Below, one piece after another: positions 52,391 through 61,359 of a stretch of 61,359 nucleotides of DNA. The notes beneath the pieces were generated by a model. It did no database searches and was not told the origin of the DNA. It saw only the letters and a program-made list of their open reading frames with translations. The stretch spans positions 1 to 61,359 of the forward strand of contig JAHDBV010000020.1 in assembly GCA_020630195.1 (NCBI GenBank), in the 5' to 3' direction. Numbering within the stretch: the stretch's first letter is position 1; each line of letters opens with the position of its first letter. Position numbers and translations under genes: made by a program. Source of the stretch: Acidimicrobiales bacterium (lineage in GTDB: Bacteria > Actinomycetota > Acidimicrobiia > Acidimicrobiales > SZUA-35).

Positions 52391-54398
52391 GCGGACCCCC
52401 GTAGAGCAATCCAATAGCCCCTAGGCCTGCTATGGCTGCGCCGAAGGTAGCCGCTACGTCGGGCACCTCCTCGAGCAGGCCAACAGGGAGCGGGACGCTT
52501 GGTGGACGCCCGGTCCGCTCCGAAATCGCCAGGATCACCCCGTCAGTGGCCAGAACCGTTGCTCTCCCATGGGACTGGACACCCGTGACGCCGAACAACT
52601 CGGCCCAGCGTGACCCACCAAAGATCTCCTCGAAGTCGTCGGCCGACCCGAGCCGTGTCGGAACGCCAATAGCATTGAGCAAGTCCTCATAGGCCTCAAC
52701 CTGGATCTTCCCCGCTACGGCCTGCTGAGCCGTTTCACGGAGGCCGTCAGCCACCTTCAGCTCGAAGAGAACCCACTCTCCGTCGCTCGCGTCGTACACG
52801 AGGAAGTCGGTACGGAGGATCGTTCTATTGAACACCTTCAGCCCAACCTCCCACTGGATTCCGTCGCCGAAGTCGCTGCACGAAAGTCCATTCGCACTGC
52901 AGAGTAGATCGGCATGAACTCTGGCCTCGTCCCCCCGGCAACCCGTCCTTCCGCCGGAGGCGAGGCACCCGGAGTTGGCCTCGTCTGGGCCGAGGTATCC
53001 GCGCGTTCGGAGCGTCCTTGAACCGAAGCAGCCATTCTGACGCGCAGTGCCTGACGTTCCGGCTCCGTCACCGTTCTGGAGACAGTGCTTCGTCACCTTA
53101 TTCAGGTAGGCCACCTGGTCGGACTGGCTACCAGATCCCTGACCTGGGAGGTGTCCGGACGGATCAGTCAAGATCGTCGGTCGACCTTGGACGTACGTGT
53201 ACCGGTCAGGGCCGCCTAGCACCGGATCGGCCATGATGAAGCGGCCGACGATGGGGTCGTAGTGGCGGGCGTTGTAGTCGATCAGGCCGGTGCCGCGGTC
53301 GTCGGTTTGGCCGGTGAAGGTGATGTCGGTCGGCAACGTGTTCGCCGATGCGCCGCGTCGCTGCCCGTACGGCTGGTACCGGTTCCGAGCCGCCGCCCCC
53401 GACTCGCTGCGGGTGAAGTTCCCGGAACCCAGATGATCTGACGCTCCGACGTGGAGCACACCGTTCACCGTCGCCCCGACGTTCGTGCCGCCGATGGTGT
53501 GGTGCACGGTGTCGCTGGATGCGCCGTCGGTCTCGTACCCATCGGTCAGGTAGTACGTGACGTCGCTGCCGAGGGTCCGCTTCACCCGGACACCGTGCGC
53601 GTCGTACAACGCATCCAGATCCGGCCCGGCCCCGCTGATCCCGACCAGCCGGTTCTGAGTGTCATACGTCAGGGTTTGCGTCCCGGACGGCGTCACCCGG
53701 CTCGTCATGTTCCCCGCGTTGTCGTACCCGAACGAATACCCCGAGCCCGCAGTGTTCACCGCATGCGGCCCGCCCGAACCCGCATAGCTGTAACCACCGC
53801 CGGGGGTGTTGGTGCCGGTGGCGGCGGTGATGTTCCCGATCGAGTCGTACGAGTAGTCGACGTTGTACGGATCCGGACCGACCGCCTGATACCCACCGGC
53901 ACAGTTGCCGTCGCTGCGGGTGTAGCCGTCGGTCAGGCGATGCAGGTTGTCGTAGCCGTAGCACTGGGTCTGATCCAACGCATACGACGTCTCCCGCAAC
54001 GACGTCAGGTTGCCGACGTCGTCCCAGGTGTAGGTGTAGTCAACCGGGATGTCGGTGGTCGACGCCGTCGGCGCAACCGGCGCCGTCGACGACTCCATGT
54101 CCGGGTTCGCCCGAGCGCTCGAGTGCTCGGAGAAGAACGCGATCACCTGCGCCCGAGACCAACCACCGCCATTCAGCAGGCCGACCCAGTACGACACCGA
54201 CCGGCCACCCGGGCCACGGTCGAGGATGTGGTCATACGCCCAGTTCACGAAATCCGCTTCCGAGCCCGACGGTGACGCATCCAGCGTCGAACCCGTGTGG
54301 GTGTCGACATAGGACGACAACCAGCCAACCGCTTCGGTCGAGCTGTAGAACGCGTGCGCGATGTTCGCCAACGGATAACCGTGCTGATACTGGGTCAA
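52374..54398 (-). CDS. RHS toxin, C-terminal part: DUF4214 remainder, RHS core end and PD-(D/E)XK-like nuclease tip
   Basis: 674 residues as an open frame from TTG 54398. Residues 1-105 complete a DUF4214-like module (YSSTEAVGWLSSYV, YDHILDRGPGGRSVSYWVGLL). YD repeats follow (YTYTWDDVGNLTSL), then the RHS core end (GLIDYNARHYDPIVGRFIMADPV and TDPSGH at about 411-416). The variable tip (417-674) has a Cys-rich stretch and the nuclease-like core RTDFLVYD (Asp531) and FELK (Glu546, Lys548), then an odd C-terminal hydrophobic segment. This frame is almost certainly the continuation of the upstream gene after a frameshift, not an independent gene. Confidence 0.8.
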   Translation of the reverse strand: MTQYQHGYPLANIAHAFYSSTEAVGWLSSYVDTHTGSTLDASPSGSEADFVNWAYDHILDRGPGGRSVSYWVGLLNGGGWSRAQVIAFFSEHSSARANPDMESSTAPVAPTASTTDIPVDYTYTWDDVGNLTSLRETSYALDQTQCYGYDNLHRLTDGYTRSDGNCAGGYQAVGPDPYNVDYSYDSIGNITAATGTNTPGGGYSYAGSGGPHAVNTAGSGYSFGYDNAGNMTSRVTPSGTQTLTYDTQNRLVGISGAGPDLDALYDAHGVRVKRTLGSDVTYYLTDGYETDGASSDTVHHTIGGTNVGATVNGVLHVGASDHLGSGNFTRSESGAAARNRYQPYGQRRGASANTLPTDITFTGQTDDRGTGLIDYNARHYDPIVGRFIMADPVLGGPDRYTYVQGRPTILTDPSGHLPGQGSGSQSDQVAYLNKVTKHCLQNGDGAGTSGTARQNGCFGSRTLRTRGYLGPDEANSGCLASGGRTGCRGDEARVHADLLCSANGLSCSDFGDGIQWEVGLKVFNRTILRTDFLVYDASDGEWVLFELKVADGLRETAQQAVAGKIQVEAYEDLLNAIGVPTRLGSADDFEEIFGGSRWAELFGVTGVQSHGRATVLATDGVILAISERTGRPPSVPLPVGLLEEVPDVAATFGAAIAGLGAIGLLYGGPHGQPR

Positions 54399-57300
54399 CC
54401 AATACCCATAGCCACCAGCATCGATCGGGTCTCACCCGCATCCGTCCCCCGATCGAGGACCGCGGCGTACATCCGGACGATCGACCCCGACACACCAGCA
54501 TTCGGTTGATGACCGGTCGTCGCAGCCGTGACGATCCGGCCGGACCAGTCCTCGTAGGTGTAGGCCGTGTCGAGCGACGCCTCGTTCCCACCGGTCCAGT
54601 CCGGCAGGCCACGCAACAGGTTCGCGACCTGCCCACGCACGTTGTACGTGACACCCCGCACGACCGTGTCACCGTCGTAGGTCAGCGTCGTCGGCCGCTC
54701 CAGCGCGTCGTAGCCATACGACGACTGTGTCCCATCCGGGTAGGTGACCGTGTCGAGCGCACCCGACTCCCGGTAGGCGTATCCGATGTCATCGACGAAC
54801 CCGGCGATGTCCCACTCGATGTTGGTCGGCCGGAGCCGGCTGTCGTAGGTGTAAGACTTCGTCACGATGCCGTTGCTGGCCGAACCGACCCGGTTGTAGT
54901 GGGTCGACGACTCGAGCAAACCGACAGCACCGGCCGGGTCGTAGTCCCAGGTGGACACGGTGGCCCCGTTGTGCGTCAACGAGGTCGGCCGTGACAGCAC
55001 GTCGTAGTTGACGTCGAGCCACTGCAACCTCCCATCCCGCTGCCGATCGAGCCGGCCAGCACTGTCGTACTCGTACAACACGACACCGAGGTCGGGGTCG
55101 TCGAGCTCGGTTGGCTGAAGCTCCCAGTTCGCGTAGGTGTTCTCGATCACGTTGTTCTGGGGATCGGTGATCGTCAGCAGATCGTCCCGCGTGTTGTACG
55201 TGTATTCGGTGTCGCCGCCGTTGGCGTCGACCACCAGGGACGTGCGGCCGAACGTGTCGACCGTGGTGACCGTGGTCTCACCGTTCACGTCGGTGACGGT
55301 GGTCTGGTTGCCCCTCACCGCGACACTCGAGGTCGCCTGGGTCCCCGAGGCGTTCTTCACCTCGGTGGTCGTCGTGCCGAGCGTGTCGTAGCTGTAGACG
55401 GTGCGGGCGAGCCCTCCCCATCCATGCGACTCGTAGACCCCGGGCCCAGCGGTCATCAAGAACGGGGCCGACACGGCCCGGACCTGCCCGATGTCGTCGT
55501 AGAACTGCGACGTCACGATCGCGCCCGTCCCGTTGGCCGGGGCCTGACGAGTCTGAATCGACCGGGCGAACCCGTCGAGGAACTCGAAGGTCTGGATGTA
55601 CTCGTTCGCCCCACCCGGGTTCCGCAGCGTCTCCGTCGCGACCCGTGACGGGTTCCCTGTCTGGTTGATCGTGTAGGTGAACTCATACGACGCCTTCGGT
55701 GCACCCGGCAACGTGACCGTGAGCAGCCGACCCAAACCGTCGTAGGTCAGGTTCGTCGTCTGCGAGTTCGGCGCCTGGATCTGGGTCTGCACACCCCAGC
55801 GGGGGTCGACGATGAACGTCGTCTTGTCATCCGTGCCCGGCAACGGGCCATCGGTGGTGGCCAACCAATGCCGAGTGGCGTCGTAGGTGTACGTCGTCGT
55901 CGCACCCGAGATGTTGGCGTTCGTCTCGCTCAGGACCTGCCCGCGGGTGTTGTGGCTGAAGTTGGTTGTCTGCCAGACCGGGCTCGACCCGGACCGTCGG
56001 ATCTGGGTGAGCTGCTGTGTCACACGGCCCTGGGTCGGGGCGACCTGGAAGGCGCCGCCGTCGTAGTTGTAGACCGTCGCCGTGGTCCAGTTCCCCCACG
56101 CCGAACACGCTTCGGAGTCCGTCGTCGCCACGGTGTGGGGCAACGACACGATCCAATCCGGTTCGTTCTCCGAGTAGTAGTAACACGTCGATCGTTCGTC
56201 GCCGGTGTTCCACGACTGGGCCGAGGTCCAGTCGCCGTCGTCGCGGACACGGGAGATCCGGGTTCGGTGGTCGTAGTAGGTGATGACCCGCCGTCGCGTG
56301 TCGATCTGGGCCGCAACCAGGTCCCACACGACCGGGTACGAGTTCTCCTGCGTGACCCGGTACACGGTCGGCCACGAGGTCTGCGCCGACACGGTCGCCG
56401 TGACCGTCAGCCGCAGATCATGGAACTTCAACGCCCCGGTATCGGTCTCCTGGCGAGTGCCGAGGGAACGGCCTCGGTGGGCGATCGTGTTGTACCGCCA
56501 GTGCCCGTTCGGATCGAGCGCGTACTCCGGGGCGGTGGTGCCGCCCGTGTTCGACGCCACCGTCCCCGACTGAGCGTTCTGGTTCCAACGATCCTCGGCC
56601 ATCCCGGTGATGAAGAAGTGCTCGGTCCGGTTGCCGTCTGCATCGGTCACCGCCACCCGCTGATGCCCGCGGTAGTCGTTCCAGTGGTTACAGCCGTACC
56701 CCGTCGCGCACTGCGACGCCGCCTGCCCGTTGTGCCCCCACGACTCCGAGTACGCCCACGACGGCGCATCGATGTAGCTGTACGTCATCGTCTGGTTCGC
56801 CGAACCACCGACCCGGGCGTCCTGGGTCACCGACAGCGTCTTCCACTTGTTCCACAACACCCAGCCACCAGCGCCGGTGTGGGCGTCATACGACGGGAAC
56901 ATGTCGCACGGCATCCGGATCAGCGTCGTCGGCCCGTTCTTGTTGCACGCACCCGACGTCGTCGGCGCATGCGACTGCCCGTAGTTCACCGACGTCACAC
57001 CACCGAACTCGGTCGTGACCGTGTCGATCCGGGGCATCTGCATCTCCGGCACCCCGCTCGGATGGTTCACCCGATTCCCCAGCATCACCAGGTCATACGA
57101 CACCGGCGGCATGTTCAACCCCGAACCCGACTGCTGCTGAATCGACTCCAAGAACAGCTTCCGACCATCAAGCGAATCCGAGGACTGCGGCCAGGTGTAG
57201 GTCAGCGCATAACGGCTGGCCATCGATCCGGCGAACGTCCGGAACTGCACGATCGCGTACTCGGTGAAGTACGACGGCGACGTCTTCGTACACCCCGACG

Positions 57301-59332
57301 ACCCACACAACAGATCCGTCGGGGTGTCGTACCAGGTGTCGCCGGCTCCGCCGATCTCGTTACGGAACGCGTACTCGAACCGGACCCGCTGCGGCGCCGA
57401 ACTGTGCGACGCCTCGGGAATCAGCTGATCACCGAACGTCATCCCATAGTCCCACGACATCGGATGCACGGCCCGCACGTAACTCCGATGGCTGTCGGTC
57501 GATCCGTGCTTGGCCTTGTAGAAGTTCCCCTGCGACCAGTACCGACGGATCGACATGTTGCCGCTCGTGTCGATCGACTGATCGAGATGCCACGCCGTCA
57601 CGACCTCGCAGAGGTTCGTGCCCGTCACGCACTCCGTGGCGTGGGCGTATCCCGGGATGTACATCCACGCCGTCAAGTTCGAATCGAGCCGCTCGAGGCT
57701 GGCCGCCGGCTCGGCGTGAACACCCCGATCCTCCCTCAACGGGGGCTCGGTCGTGGCGGTCGTCGGCTTCATGACGAGGTCGCGGCCGAACACATGCAAC
57801 GTGCCATCACCGGTGGTGATCTCCCACCACGAGTTCAACACGCCAGGGTTGCCCTGATCATCGGGAAGATCCGGCGCCTGGACCTTCCAGATCCGCATGT
57901 CGTTCATCGACTCGAGCACGTAAGTGTGGAACGTGATGCCCGACCCCGGCGGATAGTTCGGGTGCTCATCGGCCGATGCCGACGTGCGGACCAGCCGGCC
58001 ACCGACGCCGTCCATCGACAACGAGAACCCGTCGTGCTCACCCACGGCGAAGCAGAGATTGTCGTTGTACGAACCACCCGCGTCGTTGTTCGTACACGGC
58101 CGCGTCGCTCGGGTGATCACCGGCATCGACAGGTTCCAGCCGAGGCCGACCAGGCCCGACTGATTGTTCGACACCGTGTTCATCCCGTCCACGGTCCCCG
58201 ACGAGTACGACAGACCAACCGCCGGGACCGGACCGACCGACGGCGGCATCGCTACCTGGAACGACGTCTCGAAATGCCCCGTCGAGGTGCCCACCTGCCA
58301 GGACGACAACGACGCCAACGACGTCGCCGAGTAGTTCCCTTGGGCGCCCGACGTCGTCGTGTTCACCGAGAAGTACGAGTTCTGCGAGCCCTGGAACATC
58401 GCAACCAGCGACGACAGCGGCATCACACCGATCGCAGAGCCACCCGCACCACGCCCGACTCCGGGGACGGCGACACCCTTCGCTTCCGACCCGCCAACCA
58501 GGTTCAACACGTTCCGCGGCAGCTCCGCCCGCACGACGCCGTTCTCCGCGTCGACATCGGACGGCAACGACTCGACGGTGCGGCACACACCCTTCGCATC
58601 ACAACCGGTGTGGAACACGATCTCGAGACGATCCTGCACCAGCGTCAACGCCTCCGACGGCAACGCATCGAGGTCGACCTCGACAAACCAGCCCGTTGAG
58701 CCACCCAGATCGGTGATCTCCTCACCACCAGGCCCACGCCGTGTCGGCAAGTCCAGACCCCGCGCCTGCGCCGGAACACCGCCAAGGCCCGCCAGCTCCA
58801 CCTGGAACGCCACACCCAACGGCGACAACGACGACGTCACCGCCGGCGCCGGCGTCGACAACCGCACCTCACGACCACGCCCACGATCGACCTCCGGCAC
58901 GACCAACTCGACCGGAACCCCTGGAACCGTCGACCGGGCCACCTCCAGCCCAACCGAACCCGATCGCTCCTCGATCGGCTTGAACACCGGAGCCTCACCC
59001 GGAGCAACATCGCCGTTCCGCAGCTCGACCGGATCCGCCGATGCAACCGGAGCCGCCGACCGGCCCGTCACATCAATCGGCGCCTGCGGACCCTCGAGCA
59101 CGAGCCCATCGACCCCCGGTACCCCGACACCGAACGGTGCAGGAACGTCGCTACCGCTCTCGAACACCGGAGGCACGGCGGCCCGCTCATCAGCCGGCAC
59201 CTCCCCCGGCTCCGCCGGCTTGTCCTCCAGCGTTTCCTCGGACGCGTCCACTCGCTCCTGTGCACCAACCGGCGACACAACCCCGAGCAACATCACGAAC
59301 GCCAACAACAGACGAACAAGCCAACGCGACAC
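54395..59332 (-). CDS. Secreted RHS/SpvB-like YD-repeat protein, N-terminal part
   Basis: 1645 residues. A signal peptide (SRWLVRLLLAFVMLLG, cleavage after VGA) opens it. A Pro/Glu-rich linker and beta domains follow, then an SpvB-like region (TGHFETSFQVAMPPSVGPVPAVGLSYSS), a large toxin-shell region, and YD repeats from about residue 1150. It ends inside the first DUF4214 segment (MYAAVLDRGTDAGETRS), then stops at 54395. GTG 59332 has GAGGGG upstream and the Sec-type signal begins 1 residue later; a start 28 codons upstream is less likely. It should form the shell that encloses the toxin tip encoded downstream. Confidence 0.87.
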   Translation of the reverse strand: MSRWLVRLLLAFVMLLGVVSPVGAQERVDASEETLEDKPAEPGEVPADERAAVPPVFESGSDVPAPFGVGVPGVDGLVLEGPQAPIDVTGRSAAPVASADPVELRNGDVAPGEAPVFKPIEERSGSVGLEVARSTVPGVPVELVVPEVDRGRGREVRLSTPAPAVTSSLSPLGVAFQVELAGLGGVPAQARGLDLPTRRGPGGEEITDLGGSTGWFVEVDLDALPSEALTLVQDRLEIVFHTGCDAKGVCRTVESLPSDVDAENGVVRAELPRNVLNLVGGSEAKGVAVPGVGRGAGGSAIGVMPLSSLVAMFQGSQNSYFSVNTTTSGAQGNYSATSLASLSSWQVGTSTGHFETSFQVAMPPSVGPVPAVGLSYSSGTVDGMNTVSNNQSGLVGLGWNLSMPVITRATRPCTNNDAGGSYNDNLCFAVGEHDGFSLSMDGVGGRLVRTSASADEHPNYPPGSGITFHTYVLESMNDMRIWKVQAPDLPDDQGNPGVLNSWWEITTGDGTLHVFGRDLVMKPTTATTEPPLREDRGVHAEPAASLERLDSNLTAWMYIPGYAHATECVTGTNLCEVVTAWHLDQSIDTSGNMSIRRYWSQGNFYKAKHGSTDSHRSYVRAVHPMSWDYGMTFGDQLIPEASHSSAPQRVRFEYAFRNEIGGAGDTWYDTPTDLLCGSSGCTKTSPSYFTEYAIVQFRTFAGSMASRYALTYTWPQSSDSLDGRKLFLESIQQQSGSGLNMPPVSYDLVMLGNRVNHPSGVPEMQMPRIDTVTTEFGGVTSVNYGQSHAPTTSGACNKNGPTTLIRMPCDMFPSYDAHTGAGGWVLWNKWKTLSVTQDARVGGSANQTMTYSYIDAPSWAYSESWGHNGQAASQCATGYGCNHWNDYRGHQRVAVTDADGNRTEHFFITGMAEDRWNQNAQSGTVASNTGGTTAPEYALDPNGHWRYNTIAHRGRSLGTRQETDTGALKFHDLRLTVTATVSAQTSWPTVYRVTQENSYPVVWDLVAAQIDTRRRVITYYDHRTRISRVRDDGDWTSAQSWNTGDERSTCYYYSENEPDWIVSLPHTVATTDSEACSAWGNWTTATVYNYDGGAFQVAPTQGRVTQQLTQIRRSGSSPVWQTTNFSHNTRGQVLSETNANISGATTTYTYDATRHWLATTDGPLPGTDDKTTFIVDPRWGVQTQIQAPNSQTTNLTYDGLGRLLTVTLPGAPKASYEFTYTINQTGNPSRVATETLRNPGGANEYIQTFEFLDGFARSIQTRQAPANGTGAIVTSQFYDDIGQVRAVSAPFLMTAGPGVYESHGWGGLARTVYSYDTLGTTTTEVKNASGTQATSSVAVRGNQTTVTDVNGETTVTTVDTFGRTSLVVDANGGDTEYTYNTRDDLLTITDPQNNVIENTYANWELQPTELDDPDLGVVLYEYDSAGRLDRQRDGRLQWLDVNYDVLSRPTSLTHNGATVSTWDYDPAGAVGLLESSTHYNRVGSASNGIVTKSYTYDSRLRPTNIEWDIAGFVDDIGYAYRESGALDTVTYPDGTQSSYGYDALERPTTLTYDGDTVVRGVTYNVRGQVANLLRGLPDWTGGNEASLDTAYTYEDWSGRIVTAATTGHQPNAGVSGSIVRMYAAVLDRGTDAGETRSMLVAMGIG

Positions 59333-59745
59333 GACAACACCCCTCGTCGAGACGAACTCCGAACGAAGCCCAACCCCCGAGAGAGCTGGGTCCCGCAACC
59401 CAGATCGACACACCACACCCCGGCCCTTTAGCCCACCGGGACACGGATCCTCCGACCCAGGACGAACGTCCCACGTCTACGCCGCCTTACATGCCCAGCA
59501 TCCAATTTTGTCACACGTCTGAAACATCCGGTTGATGACTCACTGTGAGCTGACATGCAGTGCGACTCACAAGTAGTGATAGGGGCCAAGATGCGACCCC
59601 GATGGCCCTTCCAAGATCGATTTGCCTCTTACGGAGCCCAGGGATGAACACGCCGCCGAGCAGAGGGAGCCACGATCAGGCAGTTCGGCATTCATCGCAC
59701 GGTCGTCATGGGGCGACTCCGTGCGGTGCGCCGCCCCAAGAGTGT
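59333..59745. other. Intergenic region upstream of the RHS gene
   Basis: About 410 bp. It must hold the RHS promoter on the - strand, but I find only a weak match (TTGGAT with TAAGGC) near 59490-59510. A direct repeat of GACTCAC occurs at 59534 and about 59567. No gene is supported. Confidence 0.4.
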
Positions 59746-60141
59746 TCAGACGCCGAGCGACCGCCGGTACCGCGCCGCCTCAGACGACGGACTCTCACCC
59801 CAACGCGGCCAGTCCGACCACACCAGGAACGACCCATCGTCCCTGTAGACCGCGAATGCATCGCCTCCCTGGACCGGCAAGAACGGCACAACGGAAACTG
59901 CACGAACACTCTCGACCGGGAATCTCCGGGTCCGAAGCAGCGAGCGAATCGTCAACTGATCACCAGCGCGAACGGTGCCCATTCGAATGCAGCGGTAGCC
60001 AAGGGCGAACACTGCGATGGCGGACACGAGACTCACGAACCTCGCTGTGCCTCCCGCAGCGAGACCCGAAGCCCCGCCGAGAAGAGCCGCAGAGCCAAAG
60101 AGGAGCAGAATGCCTCCGCCCTTTGCGATGAGGAAGGTCAT
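59746..60141 (-). CDS. Two-TM protein with bacterial PH-like domain
   Basis: 131 residues from ATG 60141 (MTFLIAKGGGILLLFG). Two hydrophobic helices are followed by a beta-rich domain (DQLTIRSLLRTRRFPVESVRAVSVVPF and YRDDGSFLVW). It has the same design as the protein at 50410-50868. Probably island cargo; function unknown. Confidence 0.6.
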   Translation of the reverse strand: MTFLIAKGGGILLLFGSAALLGGASGLAAGGTARFVSLVSAIAVFALGYRCIRMGTVRAGDQLTIRSLLRTRRFPVESVRAVSVVPFLPVQGGDAFAVYRDDGSFLVWSDWPRWGESPSSEAARYRRSLGV

Positions 60142-60332
60142 GAGCTGGCCCCTCGGGGAATGGACGACCGTGTCACCGTCGTAGCTCAGCTCGGTCGGCC
60201 TCACGCACCAGCCGGGACACGAGCTCCTCCACTCGAGCACTACTCATCTTCCGCCTCCAACGACGTGCTCGTCGCAGGCCGAAGCGGCATCCACTCCCTT
60301 AGGGACCGGAGCTCGTTGGTCACGTCGTTGAC

Positions 60333-60794
60333 TCAGGGCAGCGGCTCCTGCCGGCATCCCACATAGACAACCCAGTCGCTCGGACTCTCTACGTCCGGAA
60401 GCCGCCTCAGAGTCACGAAACACGACGCACCCCCAGCAACAAAGCGACCGTAGACAACGTCTCCAGCGTTCTGCGACACGCCGCTCATCGCACCGTCGTC
60501 ACCCAGACGACGAAGGACACACTCGAATCCGTCCTCCCTCGAGCAAGCAGCTCCCTCAATCCGACCAGCACGCCCATACGTCAGCGGATCCTCAATCGGA
60601 CGCGCCTCCTCGACGACCGCACTCGACCCGTTCAGAGCCCCCGCAACAACATCGAAGGCCCCGACATCCAGCGGATCAACTCGGCCGGAGTCATCCCCGC
60701 CACACGCCGCCAGGACAATCACCACCGCAGCGCACGAAACCGACCAACAGGCCATCCGCAGCATCATCGAAGCCATCCTCTTCCGCCACGACAC
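60333..60794 (-). CDS. Lipoprotein
   Basis: 153 residues from GTG 60794 (or ATG 60776). The signal peptide has lipobox VLAAC followed by GGDDSG. The soluble part carries four further Cys (ACSRE, FECVL, ASCFV, VGCRQ), likely two disulfides outside the membrane. It pairs with the PH-like gene downstream, mirroring the lipoprotein/PH-like pair on the other side of the RHS gene. Confidence 0.62.
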   Translation of the reverse strand: MSWRKRMASMMLRMACWSVSCAAVVIVLAACGGDDSGRVDPLDVGAFDVVAGALNGSSAVVEEARPIEDPLTYGRAGRIEGAACSREDGFECVLRRLGDDGAMSGVSQNAGDVVYGRFVAGGASCFVTLRRLPDVESPSDWVVYVGCRQEPLP

Positions 60795-60845
60795 CCAGCG
60801 CTAGACGATGCGACCTAGCGAAGAGCAAGATCAGGCCCAGGTGGA

Positions 60846-60866
60846 GGTCCCCCGGTTTCACGGACG
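60846..60866. repeat. Possible terminal inverted repeat of the IS3-family element
   Basis: Sequence around AGGTCCCCCGGTTTCACGG lies just outside the transposase stop, where IS3 elements end. The other end is outside the window, so the pairing cannot be checked. Confidence 0.4.
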
Positions 60867-60880
60867 GGGTGGTTGTGTGA

Positions 60881-61359
60881 TCATGCCGCGTGGGCGGTCT
60901 CGTAGTCGAGGGGGCTGAGGTAGTTGCAGTAGCTGTGGCGGCGGTCGGTGTTGTACCAGCATTCGATCCATTCGAAGATCGCGGCGGAGAGCTGGTCTTG
61001 GTCGGCCCATTGGTGTTGATCGAAGAGTTCGCGTTGGATGATCGAGAAGAAGGCCTCGGCGACGGAGTTGTCGTAGGCGTCGCCGATCGATCCCATCGAT
61101 CCGAGTAGGCCGGCGTCGCGGAGTCGTTGCCCGAAGAGCCATGATCCGTATTGGGCTCCGTGGTCAGAATGTGCCACTCCGCCTGGTGTGGGTTGGCGTC
61201 GCCAGGTGGCCATCTGAAGGGCGTCGGCGACGAGTTCGGCGCGCATGTGGTCCGCGATCGACCAGCCGATCACACGGCGGCTGAACGCGTCGATGACGAC
61301 CGCCGGGACTGCTGCAGGAGTAGGTGACATGCGATCTGTGGTGCCGATGGGTGCCACGA
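60881..61359 (-). mobile_element. IS3-family transposase (OrfB, integrase core), partial
   Basis: The C-terminal 159 residues of a DDE integrase-core transposase. The catalytic residues are Asp in VVIDAFSRRVIGW, Asp in HSDHGAQYGS and Glu in DNSVAEAFF; the C-terminal signature is YNTDRRHSYCNYLSP. The element runs off the right edge. The residues just before VVIDAFS (DRMSPTPAAVPA) match the family poorly, so the join may be degenerate or frameshifted. Its presence next to the RHS island supports horizontal acquisition. Confidence 0.85.

Noticed and set aside
54395..54440. Programmed ribosomal frameshift in the RHS gene
   Set aside because: No classic slippery heptamer is visible, and deleting 20 nt restores a clean repeat, so an insertion mutation is simpler.
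55868..58699. Open frame of 943 codons on the + strand within the RHS gene
   Set aside because: Arg/His/Pro-rich translation with no domain pattern, opposite a clear YD-repeat protein.

Overview
The window is 61.4 kb of high-GC, gene-dense DNA with long co-directional runs joined by 4-nt ATGA/GTGA overlaps. The gene set points to an actinobacterium, most likely a marine-type Acidimicrobiia (Ilumatobacter-like): LLM flavin enzymes, SCP2/Ltp-type thiolases with DUF35 partners, a PBP1A with a Thr/Pro-rich tail, many TetR regulators and many apparently leaderless starts. This placement is inference from gene style; there is no rRNA in the window. I see no rRNA, tRNA, CRISPR array or replication origin.

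Layout. 1-2.4 kb (- strand): the start of an Fe-S redox subunit, a persulfide-dioxygenase-like MBL/rhodanese protein and a GntR regulator. 2.5-5.8 kb (+): two MFS exporters overlapping an enoyl-CoA hydratase. 5.8-14.8 kb (-): housekeeping and envelope genes (histidine phosphatase, zinc-ribbon coiled-coil protein, PBP1A, membrane-anchored serine protease, class III cyclase, FAD monooxygenase). 14.9-18 kb (+): DUF1295 protein, hydrolase and a DHA2 exporter. 18-26.4 kb: mixed small enzymes, a SRPBCC/TetR pair with two near-perfect operators, and a GNAT-haloalkane dehalogenase fusion broken by an in-frame TGA. 26.4-28.8 kb (-): an MlrC-type M81 protein and a PhyH-type dioxygenase.

28.9-34.5 kb (+) is one tightly coupled catabolic operon: LLM oxidoreductase, alpha/beta hydrolase, Ltp-type thiolase, DUF35 Zn-ribbon/OB partner, M14-type deacylase, and a GrdB-like protein. 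The last has an in-frame TGA that is best read as selenocysteine: it makes a UxxC motif, the family homology continues on both sides, and a SECIS-like hairpin with a GGUC-containing loop follows. This is the most interesting signal in the window. 34.6-38.9 kb (+): a TetR-controlled efflux operon (EF-hand lipoprotein adaptor, MacB-type ATPase and permease). 38.9-46.4 kb: threonine dehydratase, a class III aminotransferase, a DMFase-like protein, nitroreductase, TauD-type dioxygenase, a VOC protein and an Asp/Glu-racemase-family protein.

47.2-49.1 kb holds a TetR-flanked membrane-protein pair. 49.1-60.8 kb is an accessory island on the - strand: a giant secreted RHS/YD-repeat protein with a DUF4214 module inside the repeats and a PD-(D/E)XK-like nuclease tip. 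It is split by a roughly 20-nt frameshifting insertion and flanked on both sides by small lipoproteins and membrane proteins that are immunity candidates. An IS3-family transposase runs off the right edge.

A recurring theme is the start pattern TAnnnT followed 6-7 nt later by ATG/GTG with no Shine-Dalgarno sequence. At three junctions the TAG stop codon of the upstream gene is itself the first three bases of this box.
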